Shown here: piece by piece, positions 44,932 to 53,459 of the stretch
Numbering within the stretch: the first letter of the stretch is position 1
Layout: each line of letters opens with the position of its first letter
Assembly (NCBI RefSeq): GCF_013328815.1
Contig: NZ_JABUHN010000002.1
Coordinates: forward strand, 62,001-126,000
Source: Tabrizicola fusiformis
Lineage (GTDB): Bacteria > Pseudomonadota > Alphaproteobacteria > Rhodobacterales > Rhodobacteraceae
Direction of reading: 5' to 3'
Length of the DNA: 64,000 nt
Notes under the pieces: model-generated
What the model was told of the DNA's origin: nothing
Database searches by the model: none
Seen by the model: only the letters and a program-made list of their open reading frames with translations
Program-made: the position numbers and the translations under genes

Positions 44932-45819
44932 TTACCCGATGTTGGCCTTGAAAAAGGCCAATGTCCGCTCCCATGCCAGATTGGCCGCAGCCTCGTCATA
45001 GCGCGGCGTGCTGTCATTGTGGAAACCGTGATTGACGCCCTCATAGATATGGGCCTCATACTGCGTTCCCGCCGCCTTGAGCGCCGCCTCATACTCCGGC
45101 CAGCCGGCATTCACCCGCTCATCAAGGCCCGCATAATGGATCAGAAGCGGTGCTTTGATCTTCGCCACATCCGCCGCCGCCGGTTGCCGCCCATAGAACG
45201 GCACTGCGCCGCCCAGTTCGGGATAGGCCACCGCCGCCGCATTGGCGACGCCCCCGCCATAGCAAAAGCCGGTGATGCCGACCTTGCCCGTCGTCGCCTC
45301 ATGCGCCATCAGCCATTCGATGGCGGCAAAGAAGTCGTTCATCAGCTTTTCGGGGTCCACCTTCGACTGCAATTCGCGCCCGGCTTCGTCATTTCCCGGA
45401 TAGCCGCCGACCGAAGTCAGCCCGTCCGGCGCCAGCGCGATGAACCCCGCCTTTGCCAGCCGCCGCGCGACATCCTCGATATAGGGGTTCAGCCCGCGGT
45501 TCTCATGCACCACCACGACAGCGGGCAGTTTGCCGGTCGCCGCCGCGGGCCGCACCAGATAGCCGCGCACCTCGCCATGGCCATTGGGCGACGGATACAT
45601 CACATATTCCCCGACAATGTCGGGATCGTTGAACGAAACCTGCTCGGCCAGCGCATAATTCGGCCCCATCATCCCCAGAATGGCCATGGCCGTCACGCCT
45701 CCCACCGCGAATTTGCCGGCGCGGTCGAGAAACTCGCGCTTGGTGATCCGCCCATGGGCATAAAAATCATACAGCTCCAGCAATTCGGGGCTGAAGTCCT
45801 TTGCCGTCATCCGTGTCAT
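44932..45819 (-). CDS. Exported dienelactone hydrolase-like protein (YghX type)
   Basis: A 295-residue alpha/beta-hydrolase. Residues about 25-60 ([19 protein letters not shown] and a hydrophobic stretch ending YALAEQ) look like a twin-arginine-type export signal in which the first Arg is Lys, as also occurs in YghX-like proteins. The hydrolase domain has [17 protein letters not shown], the nucleophile cysteine in GFCYGGG, the acid in [11 protein letters not shown] and the histidine in GVNHGFHND. The ATG at 45819 has GGGAGG before it. The substrate is unknown. It stands alone between convergent and divergent neighbours. Confidence 0.85.
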   Translation of the reverse strand: MTRMTAKDFSPELLELYDFYAHGRITKREFLDRAGKFAVGGVTAMAILGMMGPNYALAEQVSFNDPDIVGEYVMYPSPNGHGEVRGYLVRPAAATGKLPAVVVVHENRGLNPYIEDVARRLAKAGFIALAPDGLTSVGGYPGNDEAGRELQSKVDPEKLMNDFFAAIEWLMAHEATTGKVGITGFCYGGGVANAAAVAYPELGGAVPFYGRQPAAADVAKIKAPLLIHYAGLDERVNAGWPEYEAALKAAGTQYEAHIYEGVNHGFHNDSTPRYDEAAANLAWERTLAFFKANIG

Positions 45820-45947
45820 CGCGCCCTCCCGTGGTTCAAGCCGGAAAGGGTAGGGCGGTTTTCCCCGCTGTCGCCTCACAACCCGGTGAAGGGGCGACAC
45901 TCTGCCCACTGGCGGCGCGGGCGGGTTTCGGGCAGGCTTGACTCATC

Positions 45948-46397
45948 ATGCGGACCGCCGACCTTCCCGAACCGTTGGCCAGTGCCCTGATGGGGCGCAA
46001 TCTGATCGTGTTTGACGGGGAATGCGTGTTCTGCTCCTCATTTTTCCGCTTCATGCTGGCGCGCGACCGGGCGGCGCGGTTTCACTACGCCACGGCGCAA
46101 AGCCCGCTGGGGCAGGCGCTTTACGCCGCGCTGAACCTGCCGCTTGTGGCGTTCGAAACCAATCTGGTGATCACGAATGGCGTGATCTATCAGCGGCTTG
46201 ATGCCTTTGCCGCAGCCATGGCCGAATTGCCGCTGCCGTGGCGGGCGCTGGCGGCGGTGCGGTATCTGCCCGGCTGGCTGAAGGACGGGCTTTACAAGCC
46301 CCTTGCCCGCAACCGCTATCGCATATTCGGACGCTATGAGACCTGCCTGATCCCCGATGCCGCCCTGCGGGCCCGCTTTCTGCCGGGCGGGGGATGA
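45948..46397 (+). CDS. DCC-family thiol-disulfide protein (DUF393)
   Basis: A 149-residue protein with a thioredoxin-like fold. The family motif DxxCxxC appears as FDGECVFC (about residues 22-29). FRFMLARDRAARFHYATAQSPLG and a hydrophobic YLPGWLKDGLYKPLARNRYRIFGRYETC segment follow, as in other DCC proteins. It probably has a redox role, with partners unknown. It overlaps the next gene by four bases, and homologous DCC/DUF4166 pairs suggest they act together. Confidence 0.85.
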   Translation: MRTADLPEPLASALMGRNLIVFDGECVFCSSFFRFMLARDRAARFHYATAQSPLGQALYAALNLPLVAFETNLVITNGVIYQRLDAFAAAMAELPLPWRALAAVRYLPGWLKDGLYKPLARNRYRIFGRYETCLIPDAALRARFLPGGG

Positions 46398-46912
46398 GCC
46401 TGTTCCGCACCACGCTCGGCGCAGATTTTGCGCGCTTGCCGCCCGGTTTGCAAAAGCTGCACGACCAGCCCGGACGCTGGACAGGCCGGGCCGAGGTGAC
46501 GCGGGGCACCTCATGGCTCGCGCGTCTGCTGACCCGGCTGGCCGGGTTTCCGCCTGGGGGGCAGGTGCCGCTGACCTTCACCATAACGGCCACCGACGCG
46601 GGCGAGGTCTGGACCCGCGACTTCGGCCGCCACCGCACCCGCTCGACCCTGTGCGCCGGGCCGGGCGGGACGTTGTGCGAGGTCTTCGGCCCCTTCCGGG
46701 TAACGATGCGCCCCGCAGTCACCCTCGGCGGGCTTGCCCTGACCGTCACCGCGCTGCATTTTCTGGGCCTGCCCTGCCCGAAATTCCTTCTGCCGCGCGA
46801 GGCTTCGACCGAGGTTGCGCTGCCGGGAGGGGTGGTGGGGTTTGACATCCGTGCCAGCCTGCCGGGCCTTGGCCTGCTGATCCGCTACCGGGGCGAGATG
46901 GCGCCGACCTGA
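46394..46912 (+). CDS. DUF4166 protein
   Basis: A 172-residue protein of unknown function. Its opening FARLPPGLQKLHDQPGRWTGRAEVTRG and the central DAGEVWTRDFGRHRTRSTLCAGPGG match the pattern of DUF4166, a domain that often follows DCC or saccharopine-dehydrogenase-like proteins. Predicted mostly beta. There is no signal peptide. The start overlaps the DCC gene stop (ATGA). A role with the DCC protein is inferred from the overlap. Confidence 0.75.
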   Translation: MSLFRTTLGADFARLPPGLQKLHDQPGRWTGRAEVTRGTSWLARLLTRLAGFPPGGQVPLTFTITATDAGEVWTRDFGRHRTRSTLCAGPGGTLCEVFGPFRVTMRPAVTLGGLALTVTALHFLGLPCPKFLLPREASTEVALPGGVVGFDIRASLPGLGLLIRYRGEMAPT

Positions 46913-47061
46913 GTCCTGCCCGCCACAGTTGGCCGCTATATGCAGGGGCTATGCTGCGCGGCCTAGGCGAACCATGGGGTTTGGCGCTAGCGTCTGGGGA
47001 TAACTCGGGAAGATACCCGGGGCATGAGGCAGTAACCTAATGACAAGCAAGGAGGGGGCCC

Positions 47062-47529
47062 ATGCGCTGCCCATTCTGCGGTAATATCGACACGCAAGTG
47101 AAGGACAGCCGCCCGGCCGAAGATCACGTCTCGATCCGCCGCCGCCGCTTTTGCCCGGCCTGCGGTGGCCGCTTCACCACCTATGAGCGGGTGCAGTTGC
47201 GCGACCTTGTGGTGATCAAATCCAGCGGCAAGCGCGAGGATTTCGACCGCAGCAAGCTGGAACGCTCAATCCGCATCGCCATGCAGAAACGCCCGATCGA
47301 CCCGGAACGGATCGACCAGATGATTTCCGGCATCGTGCGACGGCTGGAAAGCCTTGGCGATACCGACATCTCCTCGAAGGTGATCGGCGAGATCGTCATG
47401 GAAAGTCTGGCCCGGATCGACACCGTCGCCTATGTGCGTTTCGCAAGCGTTTACAAGAACTTCCAGGCGGCGGACGACTTTGACCGCTTCGTCAGCGAGT
47501 TGCGTCCCGGCGCGACCCCCGACGAGTGA
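47062..47529 (+). CDS. nrdR: Transcriptional repressor NrdR
   Basis: Represses ribonucleotide-reductase genes in response to the ATP/dATP ratio. The 155-residue protein has the N-terminal zinc ribbon ([13 protein letters not shown] and [15 protein letters not shown]) and the ATP-cone domain ([45 protein letters not shown]). A strong AAGGAGGGGG site lies upstream. It overlaps the ribD start (GTGA), an arrangement common in proteobacteria. No NrdR box was recognised in this window. Confidence 0.97.
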   Translation: MRCPFCGNIDTQVKDSRPAEDHVSIRRRRFCPACGGRFTTYERVQLRDLVVIKSSGKREDFDRSKLERSIRIAMQKRPIDPERIDQMISGIVRRLESLGDTDISSKVIGEIVMESLARIDTVAYVRFASVYKNFQAADDFDRFVSELRPGATPDE

Positions 47530-48626
47530 GCGACAAGGCCACAGACGAAGCCCGCATGGCCCATGCCCTGCGCCTTGCGGCGCGGGGCCTTGGCAATGTC
47601 TGGCCCAACCCGGCGGTGGGCTGTGTGATCCTTCAGGGCGACCGGGTGGTCGGGCGTGGCTGGACGCAGCCCGGTGGCCGCCCCCATGCCGAGCGTCGCG
47701 CGCTGGATCAGGCCGGGGCGGCGGCGCGGGGTGCCACAGCCTTTGTCACGCTGGAACCCTGCGCCCATCACGGCCACACGCCACCCTGCGCCGAAGGGCT
47801 GATCGCGGCGGGCGTGGCGCGGGTGGTGACGGCGCTGACCGACCCCGATCCGCGGGTCGCGGGCCGGGGCCATGCCATGCTGCGCGCCGCCGGAATTGCG
47901 GTGACCGAAGGCGTATTGCAGGCCGAGGCGACCCGCCTGAACGCCGGGTTCCTGCGCCGCGTGACCGAGGGGCTGCCCTTTGTCACCCTCAAACTGGCGA
48001 CCTCGCTGGATGGCCGGATTGCCACCGCTTCGGGCGAAAGTCGCTGGATCACCGGGGCGCAGGCCCGCACCCATGTCCATATGCTGCGGATGACCCATGA
48101 TGCGGTGATGGTTGGCGCGGGCACCGCACTGGCCGATGACCCAGACCTGACGGTGCGCGGCCTTGGCGCGCGGCATCAGCCGGTGCGCATCGTGCTGGAC
48201 AGCCGGTTGCGCCTTCCGGTGGGCAGCCGGCTTGGCCGCAGCGCGGGCGACAGCCCGGTCTGGATGGTGCATGGGCCCGATGCCCCCGCCGCCGCCCGCA
48301 GCGCATGGGCCGCCACTGGCGCCACCCTGATAGAGGCCGAGGCGCCGGGCGGCAGCCTTGCCACCCGCCCCGCGCTGGCGGCACTGGCGGCGCGGGGGCT
48401 GACCCGCATCCTCTGCGAAGGCGGCGGCACGTTGGCCGCGAGCCTGCTGAACGACCGGCTTGCGGGCGATCTGGCGCTTTACACCGCCGGTCTTGCTCTG
48501 GGTGCCGAGGGGCGGGCGGCGCTGGGGGCGCTCAAGCTCGCCCGGCTGGCCGATGCCCCGCGCCTGATCCTGCGTGAAAGCCAGACCTTGGGTGCCGACA
48601 GCTATACGCTCTGGTCCCTGGCCTGA
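47526..48626 (+). CDS. ribD: Bifunctional riboflavin deaminase/reductase RibD
   Basis: Deaminates the pyrimidine and then reduces the side chain in riboflavin synthesis. The 366-residue protein starts with GTG inside the nrdR stop. The deaminase domain has [19 protein letters not shown] and [12 protein letters not shown] (zinc ligands). The reductase domain (from about 150) has [37 protein letters not shown] and [13 protein letters not shown]. Other rib genes do not follow here, unlike in many relatives. Confidence 0.96.
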   Translation: MSDKATDEARMAHALRLAARGLGNVWPNPAVGCVILQGDRVVGRGWTQPGGRPHAERRALDQAGAAARGATAFVTLEPCAHHGHTPPCAEGLIAAGVARVVTALTDPDPRVAGRGHAMLRAAGIAVTEGVLQAEATRLNAGFLRRVTEGLPFVTLKLATSLDGRIATASGESRWITGAQARTHVHMLRMTHDAVMVGAGTALADDPDLTVRGLGARHQPVRIVLDSRLRLPVGSRLGRSAGDSPVWMVHGPDAPAAARSAWAATGATLIEAEAPGGSLATRPALAALAARGLTRILCEGGGTLAASLLNDRLAGDLALYTAGLALGAEGRAALGALKLARLADAPRLILRESQTLGADSYTLWSLA

Positions 48627-48677
48627 CACCGATATTTGCACCTTGCCAAATACTCCCGCCGGAGGCCCCGGTGTCAG
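48623..48677. repeat. Inverted-repeat-flanked copy of the interspersed motif after ribD
   Basis: CTGACACCG (48623-48631) and CGGTGTCAG (48669-48677) form a 9-bp inverted repeat enclosing a reverse-complement copy of the GGCCTCCGGCGGGAGTATTTGGC motif (48642-48666). The left arm includes the ribD stop codon. Confidence 0.55.
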
Positions 48678-48718
48678 CAAGCGCCCGGACCACGCAGCAA
48701 AGCCCCGGCCGTTCCGCC

Positions 48719-48762
48719 AAAGCGGGCGCTGCGGAGGCTTCAGCCTCCGCAGCGCCCGCTTT
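48719..48762. terminator. 44-base perfect palindrome, bidirectional terminator of ribD and gloA
   Basis: Two 21-base arms (beginning AAAGCGGGCGCTGCGG) are exact reverse complements around a 2-base centre. The outer AAA/TTT gives a short T-run in both directions. It lies between the convergent ribD and gloA genes and overlaps two bases of the gloA stop codon. It is one of the longest perfect stems in the window. Confidence 0.85.
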
Positions 48763-49189
48763 ACCAGGATCCGGTATTGCCCATGCTGATCCAGGGTTCC
48801 GCCGGGGTCAGGGCCGCGCCCTTTTGCAACAGCTCGATCGACACGTTGTCGGGGCTGCGGACAAAGGCCATCCGCCCGTCGCGCGGCGGCCGGTTGATCA
48901 GCACGCCATTGGCCTGCAGATGGGCGCAGGTGGCGTGGATATCGTCCACCTCATAGGCCAGATGGCCGAAATGGCGGCTGTCGGACGGCAGGCCCGCATC
49001 GCCATCCCAGTTATAGGTCAGTTCCACCGGGCAGTCCGGCTGGCCGGGCGGCGCCATGAAGACCAGCGTGAACCGCCCGCCCTCATTGTCATAACGCCGG
49101 GTCTCTTCCAGCCCCAGAAGGCGGTAGAAGGCCATGGATTTCTCAAGGTCCAGCACGCGGACCATGGTGTGAAGATAGCGGATCGTCAT
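48761..49189 (-). CDS. gloA: Lactoylglutathione lyase (glyoxalase I)
   Basis: Converts the methylglyoxal-glutathione hemithioacetal to S-lactoylglutathione. The 142-residue VOC-fold protein has the metal ligands in order: His in RYLHTMVRVLDLEKSM, Glu in CPVELTYNW, His in RHFGHLAYEVDD and Glu in NVSIELLQKG. AFYRLLGLEETRR and GGRFTLVFM also fit. The ATG at 49189 has GGAGG upstream. Its stop TAA lies at the edge of the 44-base palindrome. Confidence 0.95.
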   Translation of the reverse strand: MTIRYLHTMVRVLDLEKSMAFYRLLGLEETRRYDNEGGRFTLVFMAPPGQPDCPVELTYNWDGDAGLPSDSRHFGHLAYEVDDIHATCAHLQANGVLINRPPRDGRMAFVRSPDNVSIELLQKGAALTPAEPWISMGNTGSW

Positions 49190-49249
49190 GGGAAGCCTCC
49201 TGTTTGCTGCGGCAAACCTAGGATGGGCCGCGCGCAAAGGGTAGGGGGC

Positions 49250-50599
49250 TCAGAATGTCGATTTCACGCCCAGCCGCAGCTCGGCCTTTCGGGTCGTCAT
49301 GGCCGTGATGTTTGAGTCCGTCTGGCTGAACGTCACCCCGACCTCGGGTGCAAAGCCCAGATAGTCGAGCTTGACCAGAACCGCCGAAAGGCCAAGTTGC
49401 GCTGTCACGTCCCGCCGTGCGTCCGCGATGTAGAGCGGCCGGTCATAAAGCTTCAGGCCAATGCTGGCGAAAGCGGACAGTTCCGCACCCAGAAGCGGCT
49501 GCGCGTCCTGCCAATCCAGCCGCAGCTCGGCCTCGCGCCGGGCGACCGAGGCCGCACCGGACGCCACCCGCCCTATGGACAGCCCCAAGGCCCAGCCATC
49601 GGCGCCCGGGGCGCCCCAGGACCAGCCCAGATCGACCGCAGATCGCAGGGACGAGCGCAGCGCCGCATCATGGCGGTCGGTATCGGTAAGGCTGAAGCCC
49701 AGGTTCAGCCGCCGGTCTTCCGCAAAAGCCCGACCATAGCCGAGCCGCAACTGCCGCCAATCGGCAAGGGTGGCACCGGCCTGCCAGTCGCGCCCGCCCT
49801 GCACTGTGACACTAAGCTGGGTCGGCCCGTCCTGCCGCGCCCAGCCGATCGAGGCCGAAAGACCCGCCTTGCCGAAATCCGAGGCCCGCGCCGACGGAAC
49901 CGCCGCCCGTGCCGCGTCAGACAGCCGGTATTCGGTCACATTCCCTGCGAGCCCCAGCACGATCCGGGAGGTTGGACCCAGTTCCCAATGGCGCTGCAGA
50001 TCGGCCGCCGCCGACAGGCCAAACCCCGAGAGCGGCACCGCATCGGGGTTGCTGAACTCGATCCCGCCGATGACGATGGTATTGGTGACCGGGCCGTCAT
50101 TGACGTTCGAGGACGGAAAAGCGCCGAAGTCAAAGGTCGCTCGCCAAGGGTTGCGGCTTTTGACATAGGCAAAGTCGCGCACGGCAACCATGCGGTGGCG
50201 CGCGTCAGGGGCCACGTCGGCCGCGCGGCGCAGCCAGAGTTGCGCCGCGCCGTGACGCCCGTGCGAGGCCAGTGCCTGTGCCATCGCCAGGGCTGCCGAA
50301 AAGCGATCCTTGTCCGTTTGTGCGATCCGAAAGGCGCGGCGGGCTGCGGCCTCGGCGGGACGATAGTCGCCCAGATCCCGTGCGGCCCGGCTCAGGACGA
50401 TCAGAGCAACGACATCGTTCGGATCGTGCCGCAACAGCGCCAGGGCCGCCGCGCGCGCGGCCAGAGGTTGTCCCGATTGCACAAGCTGCACCGCGAATTG
50501 CCGTGCCTGCGGCAAGCTCAACCGCGTTTCTGCGGCGACCGGGGCCTGAAACAGCGCCAGAACGAGAAAGGCGCAGCGCAGGAGCCAGGCCCGCCTCAT
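49250..50599 (-). CDS. Slam-like outer-membrane protein of a type 11 secretion system
   Basis: A 449-residue protein of the Slam (DUF560) type. It has a signal peptide (1-23, ending APVAA) and a periplasmic helical TPR-like domain (about 30-140). From residue 150 there is a C-terminal beta-barrel starting NPWRATFDFGAFPSSNVNDG, a motif found at this point in Slam proteins. The last residues (AELRLGVKSTF) end in Phe, as barrel proteins do for BAM recognition. Slam proteins move lipoproteins to the cell surface. The gene starts one base after the stop of the lipoprotein gene upstream, which is therefore its probable cargo. Confidence 0.78.
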   Translation of the reverse strand: MRRAWLLRCAFLVLALFQAPVAAETRLSLPQARQFAVQLVQSGQPLAARAAALALLRHDPNDVVALIVLSRAARDLGDYRPAEAAARRAFRIAQTDKDRFSAALAMAQALASHGRHGAAQLWLRRAADVAPDARHRMVAVRDFAYVKSRNPWRATFDFGAFPSSNVNDGPVTNTIVIGGIEFSNPDAVPLSGFGLSAAADLQRHWELGPTSRIVLGLAGNVTEYRLSDAARAAVPSARASDFGKAGLSASIGWARQDGPTQLSVTVQGGRDWQAGATLADWRQLRLGYGRAFAEDRRLNLGFSLTDTDRHDAALRSSLRSAVDLGWSWGAPGADGWALGLSIGRVASGAASVARREAELRLDWQDAQPLLGAELSAFASIGLKLYDRPLYIADARRDVTAQLGLSAVLVKLDYLGFAPEVGVTFSQTDSNITAMTTRKAELRLGVKSTF

Positions 50600-50600
50600 G

Positions 50601-51494
50601 TCAGCGCAATGCGATGAAGACGCCGGTTTCGCGGACATTCCCGGGCGTGCTGCCATCGGGCGGCGTGTCATTGGCCAGCCCTTCCAGCACCACGATCCCG
50701 GCGATTTCGGTGCCGTTCGGCCCACCCAGAATGGCGGTCCATTGGCCCGAAGTCAGCTCTTCAGCCGTGTTGCCCGAGACGCCGACCGCCGTTTCGGCCG
50801 CGACGACGCCGGTGCTGCGGTCGATCTCGGACATCGCAAGCGAGACGAAATCGTCCATCGGGCCCAGTGCCGTGCCGTTCACATCGAAAAGCTGGCGGTT
50901 GGAGATGACGCCGACGATCGCCCCCACCTCATCGAAGTCGCCGAAGTCCATCTCGATCTGGACGGCGCCGGTCACATATTGCGGCTGGTTCGGCATTCCG
51001 GCGGCGTTTTCAAACACACGCACGGCCGCATATTCGCCGGTGAAGGAATATTCGCCCGAAGCGGGAAGGTTGACTGTTTCGGTATTGCGCTGCGCGCTGG
51101 CCCCGCCGATGCCGAAGTCGATATAGCCCGAGGTGGCAAAGGCCCCGGCCTGGGTGGCGCCACTGGTCGAGCGGCGGAAGACGGCGTAATAGGCCAATGT
51201 GCCCGCCGTATCCTCATAGCGCGAGAACGAGGTCGCACCAACCGCTCCGGTTCGGGCGTAAAGCGCCTGACCGTTGGGCGCATTGGCGCCATCGAAGGGT
51301 ATGTTGTTGACGATCAGCTCACCCGTCTCGGAATCGTAGACCATGCTGTCCATAGTCAACTGCTCGTCAAGATCGGTGGCATAGATCGACCCGCCGAAGA
51401 CGTCGGGCTCTGCCCCATCCTCCTCGACCCAGGGGTTTCCGCCGCAAGCCGCCAACGCCAGCAGCGACACGACCGCCGCGCATTTCACCCACAT
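50601..51494 (-). CDS. Surface lipoprotein, probable Slam cargo (TbpB-barrel-like)
   Basis: A 297-residue lipoprotein with signal sequence MWVKCAAVVSLLALAAC and lipobox LAAC (Cys17), followed by GGNPW. The rest is rich in short beta strands, Gly and Thr. The C-terminal third, with GQWTAILGGPNGTEIAGIVVLEG, has the G-x-W-x-A-x-x-G-N-G-x-E-x-G pattern of the 8-stranded lipobarrel of transferrin-binding protein B and related Slam substrates. The ligand is unknown. It has no iron-uptake neighbours. The start at 51494 is supported by the signal peptide. It is translated directly before the Slam gene. Confidence 0.75.
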   Translation of the reverse strand: MWVKCAAVVSLLALAACGGNPWVEEDGAEPDVFGGSIYATDLDEQLTMDSMVYDSETGELIVNNIPFDGANAPNGQALYARTGAVGATSFSRYEDTAGTLAYYAVFRRSTSGATQAGAFATSGYIDFGIGGASAQRNTETVNLPASGEYSFTGEYAAVRVFENAAGMPNQPQYVTGAVQIEMDFGDFDEVGAIVGVISNRQLFDVNGTALGPMDDFVSLAMSEIDRSTGVVAAETAVGVSGNTAEELTSGQWTAILGGPNGTEIAGIVVLEGLANDTPPDGSTPGNVRETGVFIALR

Positions 51495-51571
51495 CTGCCT
51501 GCCCCATGCGTTATCTTTGCGCGAAGAATGCCGTGAAAGCGGTTGAAAGTCAAAGCAGATTCGGGTCGTCC

Positions 51572-51592
51572 ACAGGCTTGTCCACCGCCTGT
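51572..51592. promoter_or_regulatory. Inverted repeat in the lipoprotein/thyX divergent gap
   Basis: ACAGGC and GCCTGT flank a 9-base spacer roughly midway between the divergent lipoprotein and thyX starts. No known consensus was recognised. No Fur or Mur box is apparent in the 187-base gap. Confidence 0.25.
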
Positions 51593-51681
51593 CACCGCCC
51601 TGCATCACACCGGGTTTGGCGGTTTCGCCATGGCGATCCGCAAGATATAGTTGATGGCGACTCATCCAGAAAGGCCCGCCC

Positions 51682-52590
51682 ATGTCCCTTACGCCCGAGC
51701 AGCAGTCCCAGATCGAGGCCGCCCGCGCCACGCCGCGCCCCACGCTGCGCGCGGTGTCCGAAGGGATGGAGGCGCGGCTTTACCATGCTGCGCCGGTTCT
51801 CGACCACGGTTTCGTGCGGGTGATCGACTATATGGGCGATGATGCGGCCATCGTGCAGGCCGCCCGGGTATCTTATGGAGCCGGCACCAAACATGTGCAG
51901 AACGATGAGGGGCTGATCCGCTATCTGATGCGGCACTGGCATTCGACTCCGTTCGAGATGTGCGAAGTCAAGCTGCACGTCAAACTGCCGGTCTTTGTCG
52001 CCCGCCAGTGGATCCGCCATCGCACCGCCAATGTGAACGAATATTCCGCACGCTATTCGATCCTCGACCGGGAGTTCTACATTCCCGAGCCGGGGCAACT
52101 GGCGGCGCAATCGACGGTGAACAATCAGGGCCGCGGCGCGGTTCTGGAAGGGGCCGAGGCGGCGCGGGTGCTGGAGATGCTGAAATCCGACGCCGGCCGC
52201 AGCTATGACCATTACGAGGCGATGTTGAGCCAGGAGGGCCAGCAAGGATTGGCCCGCGAATTGGCGCGGATGAACCTGCCGATGAACATCTATACCCAAT
52301 GGTATTGGAAGACCGATCTGCACAATCTGTTCCACTTCCTGCGCCTGCGCGCCGATGCCCATGCCCAGTATGAAATCCGCGTCTATGCCGAGGCGATTGC
52401 CGAAGCCGTGCGCGACTGGGTGCCGCTCGCCTTTGCCGCCTTCGAGGATTACCGGATGGGCGGCGTGACCCTGTCGGGCAAGGCGATTGCCGTGTTGAAA
52501 CGGCGGCTGGCCGGCGAGGCGGTGACGCAGGAGGATTCGGGAATGAGCAAGGGCGAATGGCGCGAGTTTATGGAGGTTTGGGGTGTTTGA
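51682..52590 (+). CDS. thyX: Flavin-dependent thymidylate synthase
   Basis: Makes dTMP from dUMP using FAD, NADPH and methylene-tetrahydrofolate. The 302-residue protein has the ThyX signature [15 protein letters not shown] (about residues 113-127) and [44 protein letters not shown] is the conserved substrate/FAD block. It is the usual thymidylate synthase of this group. It overlaps the next gene by eight bases. Confidence 0.97.
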   Translation: MSLTPEQQSQIEAARATPRPTLRAVSEGMEARLYHAAPVLDHGFVRVIDYMGDDAAIVQAARVSYGAGTKHVQNDEGLIRYLMRHWHSTPFEMCEVKLHVKLPVFVARQWIRHRTANVNEYSARYSILDREFYIPEPGQLAAQSTVNNQGRGAVLEGAEAARVLEMLKSDAGRSYDHYEAMLSQEGQQGLARELARMNLPMNIYTQWYWKTDLHNLFHFLRLRADAHAQYEIRVYAEAIAEAVRDWVPLAFAAFEDYRMGGVTLSGKAIAVLKRRLAGEAVTQEDSGMSKGEWREFMEVWGV

Positions 52591-53422
52591 AGCTAAATTC
52601 ATTCATTATTATTTGCTGCCAATCTTGGCGGCGGCGAGTTTGGGATTTTCAGAACCAGTTGCGGCACAGGCAGTCGATAAGTGCGATGAATTGGCTTCAA
52701 ACGCCGATGATCCAGGCTCGGTTGCGCCCGGGGTTTCGATGGAGGCCATGAAGGGCGAAGAGGCTAGGGATGCCTGCCTGCGATCAGTATACAAGATGCC
52801 CGAGGTGCCCCGCTTCAAATACCAATTGGGGCGGGCATATTACAAGCTGCAGAACTGGAATCAGGCCAGGCTGAATTTCCAGTTTGCTGCCAATGAAGGC
52901 TATGCCATGGCGCATTATGCGCTTGGGGTTGTTGATTACGATGCGACCTTCTTCGATAAGGCAGCCAAGCATTTCCAGAAGGCACAGGAGCTTGGTATTA
53001 CGGTCGCCGACGAATATGCACAGAACCTCGTCTTCGACGCGTCGATCTTTTCTGACCCTATCTTCTTCACCGGCCTCTACGAAGGCAAGCTTGAAGGGGG
53101 CGGAAAGCCGGCGCTCTCCTATATCGTGCAATTCACCGAATACCTTTCGATAGCGGGTTGCGAGCCGGCGATGTCGATTCACATGCAGGCGGGAAACCGC
53201 GCGACGGTTATACATCTTTCCGATGTCGGTGATCTTCTGGAAAGCCCATATCAAGGGCTCGGTGCGGATATCGCGGCATATGCGGATATGTCCGCGCAAT
53301 GGGCAACGACGAGTCAGAACGTTTCAGCGGATGCGGCCGCGATGATTTCGCGCTATCAATGCACCGGTCCGGTCAACAAGGCGTTGCTTGTGGGGCTTTC
53401 CGCCTGGTTGAATACTCTGTGA
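52583..53422 (+). CDS. Exported repeat protein coupled to thyX, atypical composition
   Basis: A 279-residue protein starting with GTG inside the thyX stop, with GGAGG seven bases before. It has a signal peptide (about 1-28, [20 protein letters not shown]). A Sel1/TPR-like stretch follows ([41 protein letters not shown], then [15 protein letters not shown]). The C-terminal half is unrecognised, with two cysteines. Base composition and codons (many AT-ending) differ from thyX, suggesting transfer. The function is unknown. Coupling to thyX may be only positional. Confidence 0.7.
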   Translation: MFEAKFIHYYLLPILAAASLGFSEPVAAQAVDKCDELASNADDPGSVAPGVSMEAMKGEEARDACLRSVYKMPEVPRFKYQLGRAYYKLQNWNQARLNFQFAANEGYAMAHYALGVVDYDATFFDKAAKHFQKAQELGITVADEYAQNLVFDASIFSDPIFFTGLYEGKLEGGGKPALSYIVQFTEYLSIAGCEPAMSIHMQAGNRATVIHLSDVGDLLESPYQGLGADIAAYADMSAQWATTSQNVSADAAAMISRYQCTGPVNKALLVGLSAWLNTL

Positions 53423-53437
53423 CGGGAGGGCCCGTGT

Positions 53438-53459
53438 GTCGGGGTGAACCCCGACCTAC
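53438..53459. repeat. REP palindrome, family B (copy 1), at the RAYT stop
   Basis: GTCGGGGT-GA-ACCCCGAC followed by CTAC. On the minus strand the TAG of GTAGG is the stop codon of the RAYT gene. It has the same orientation as copy 3. Confidence 0.85.
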
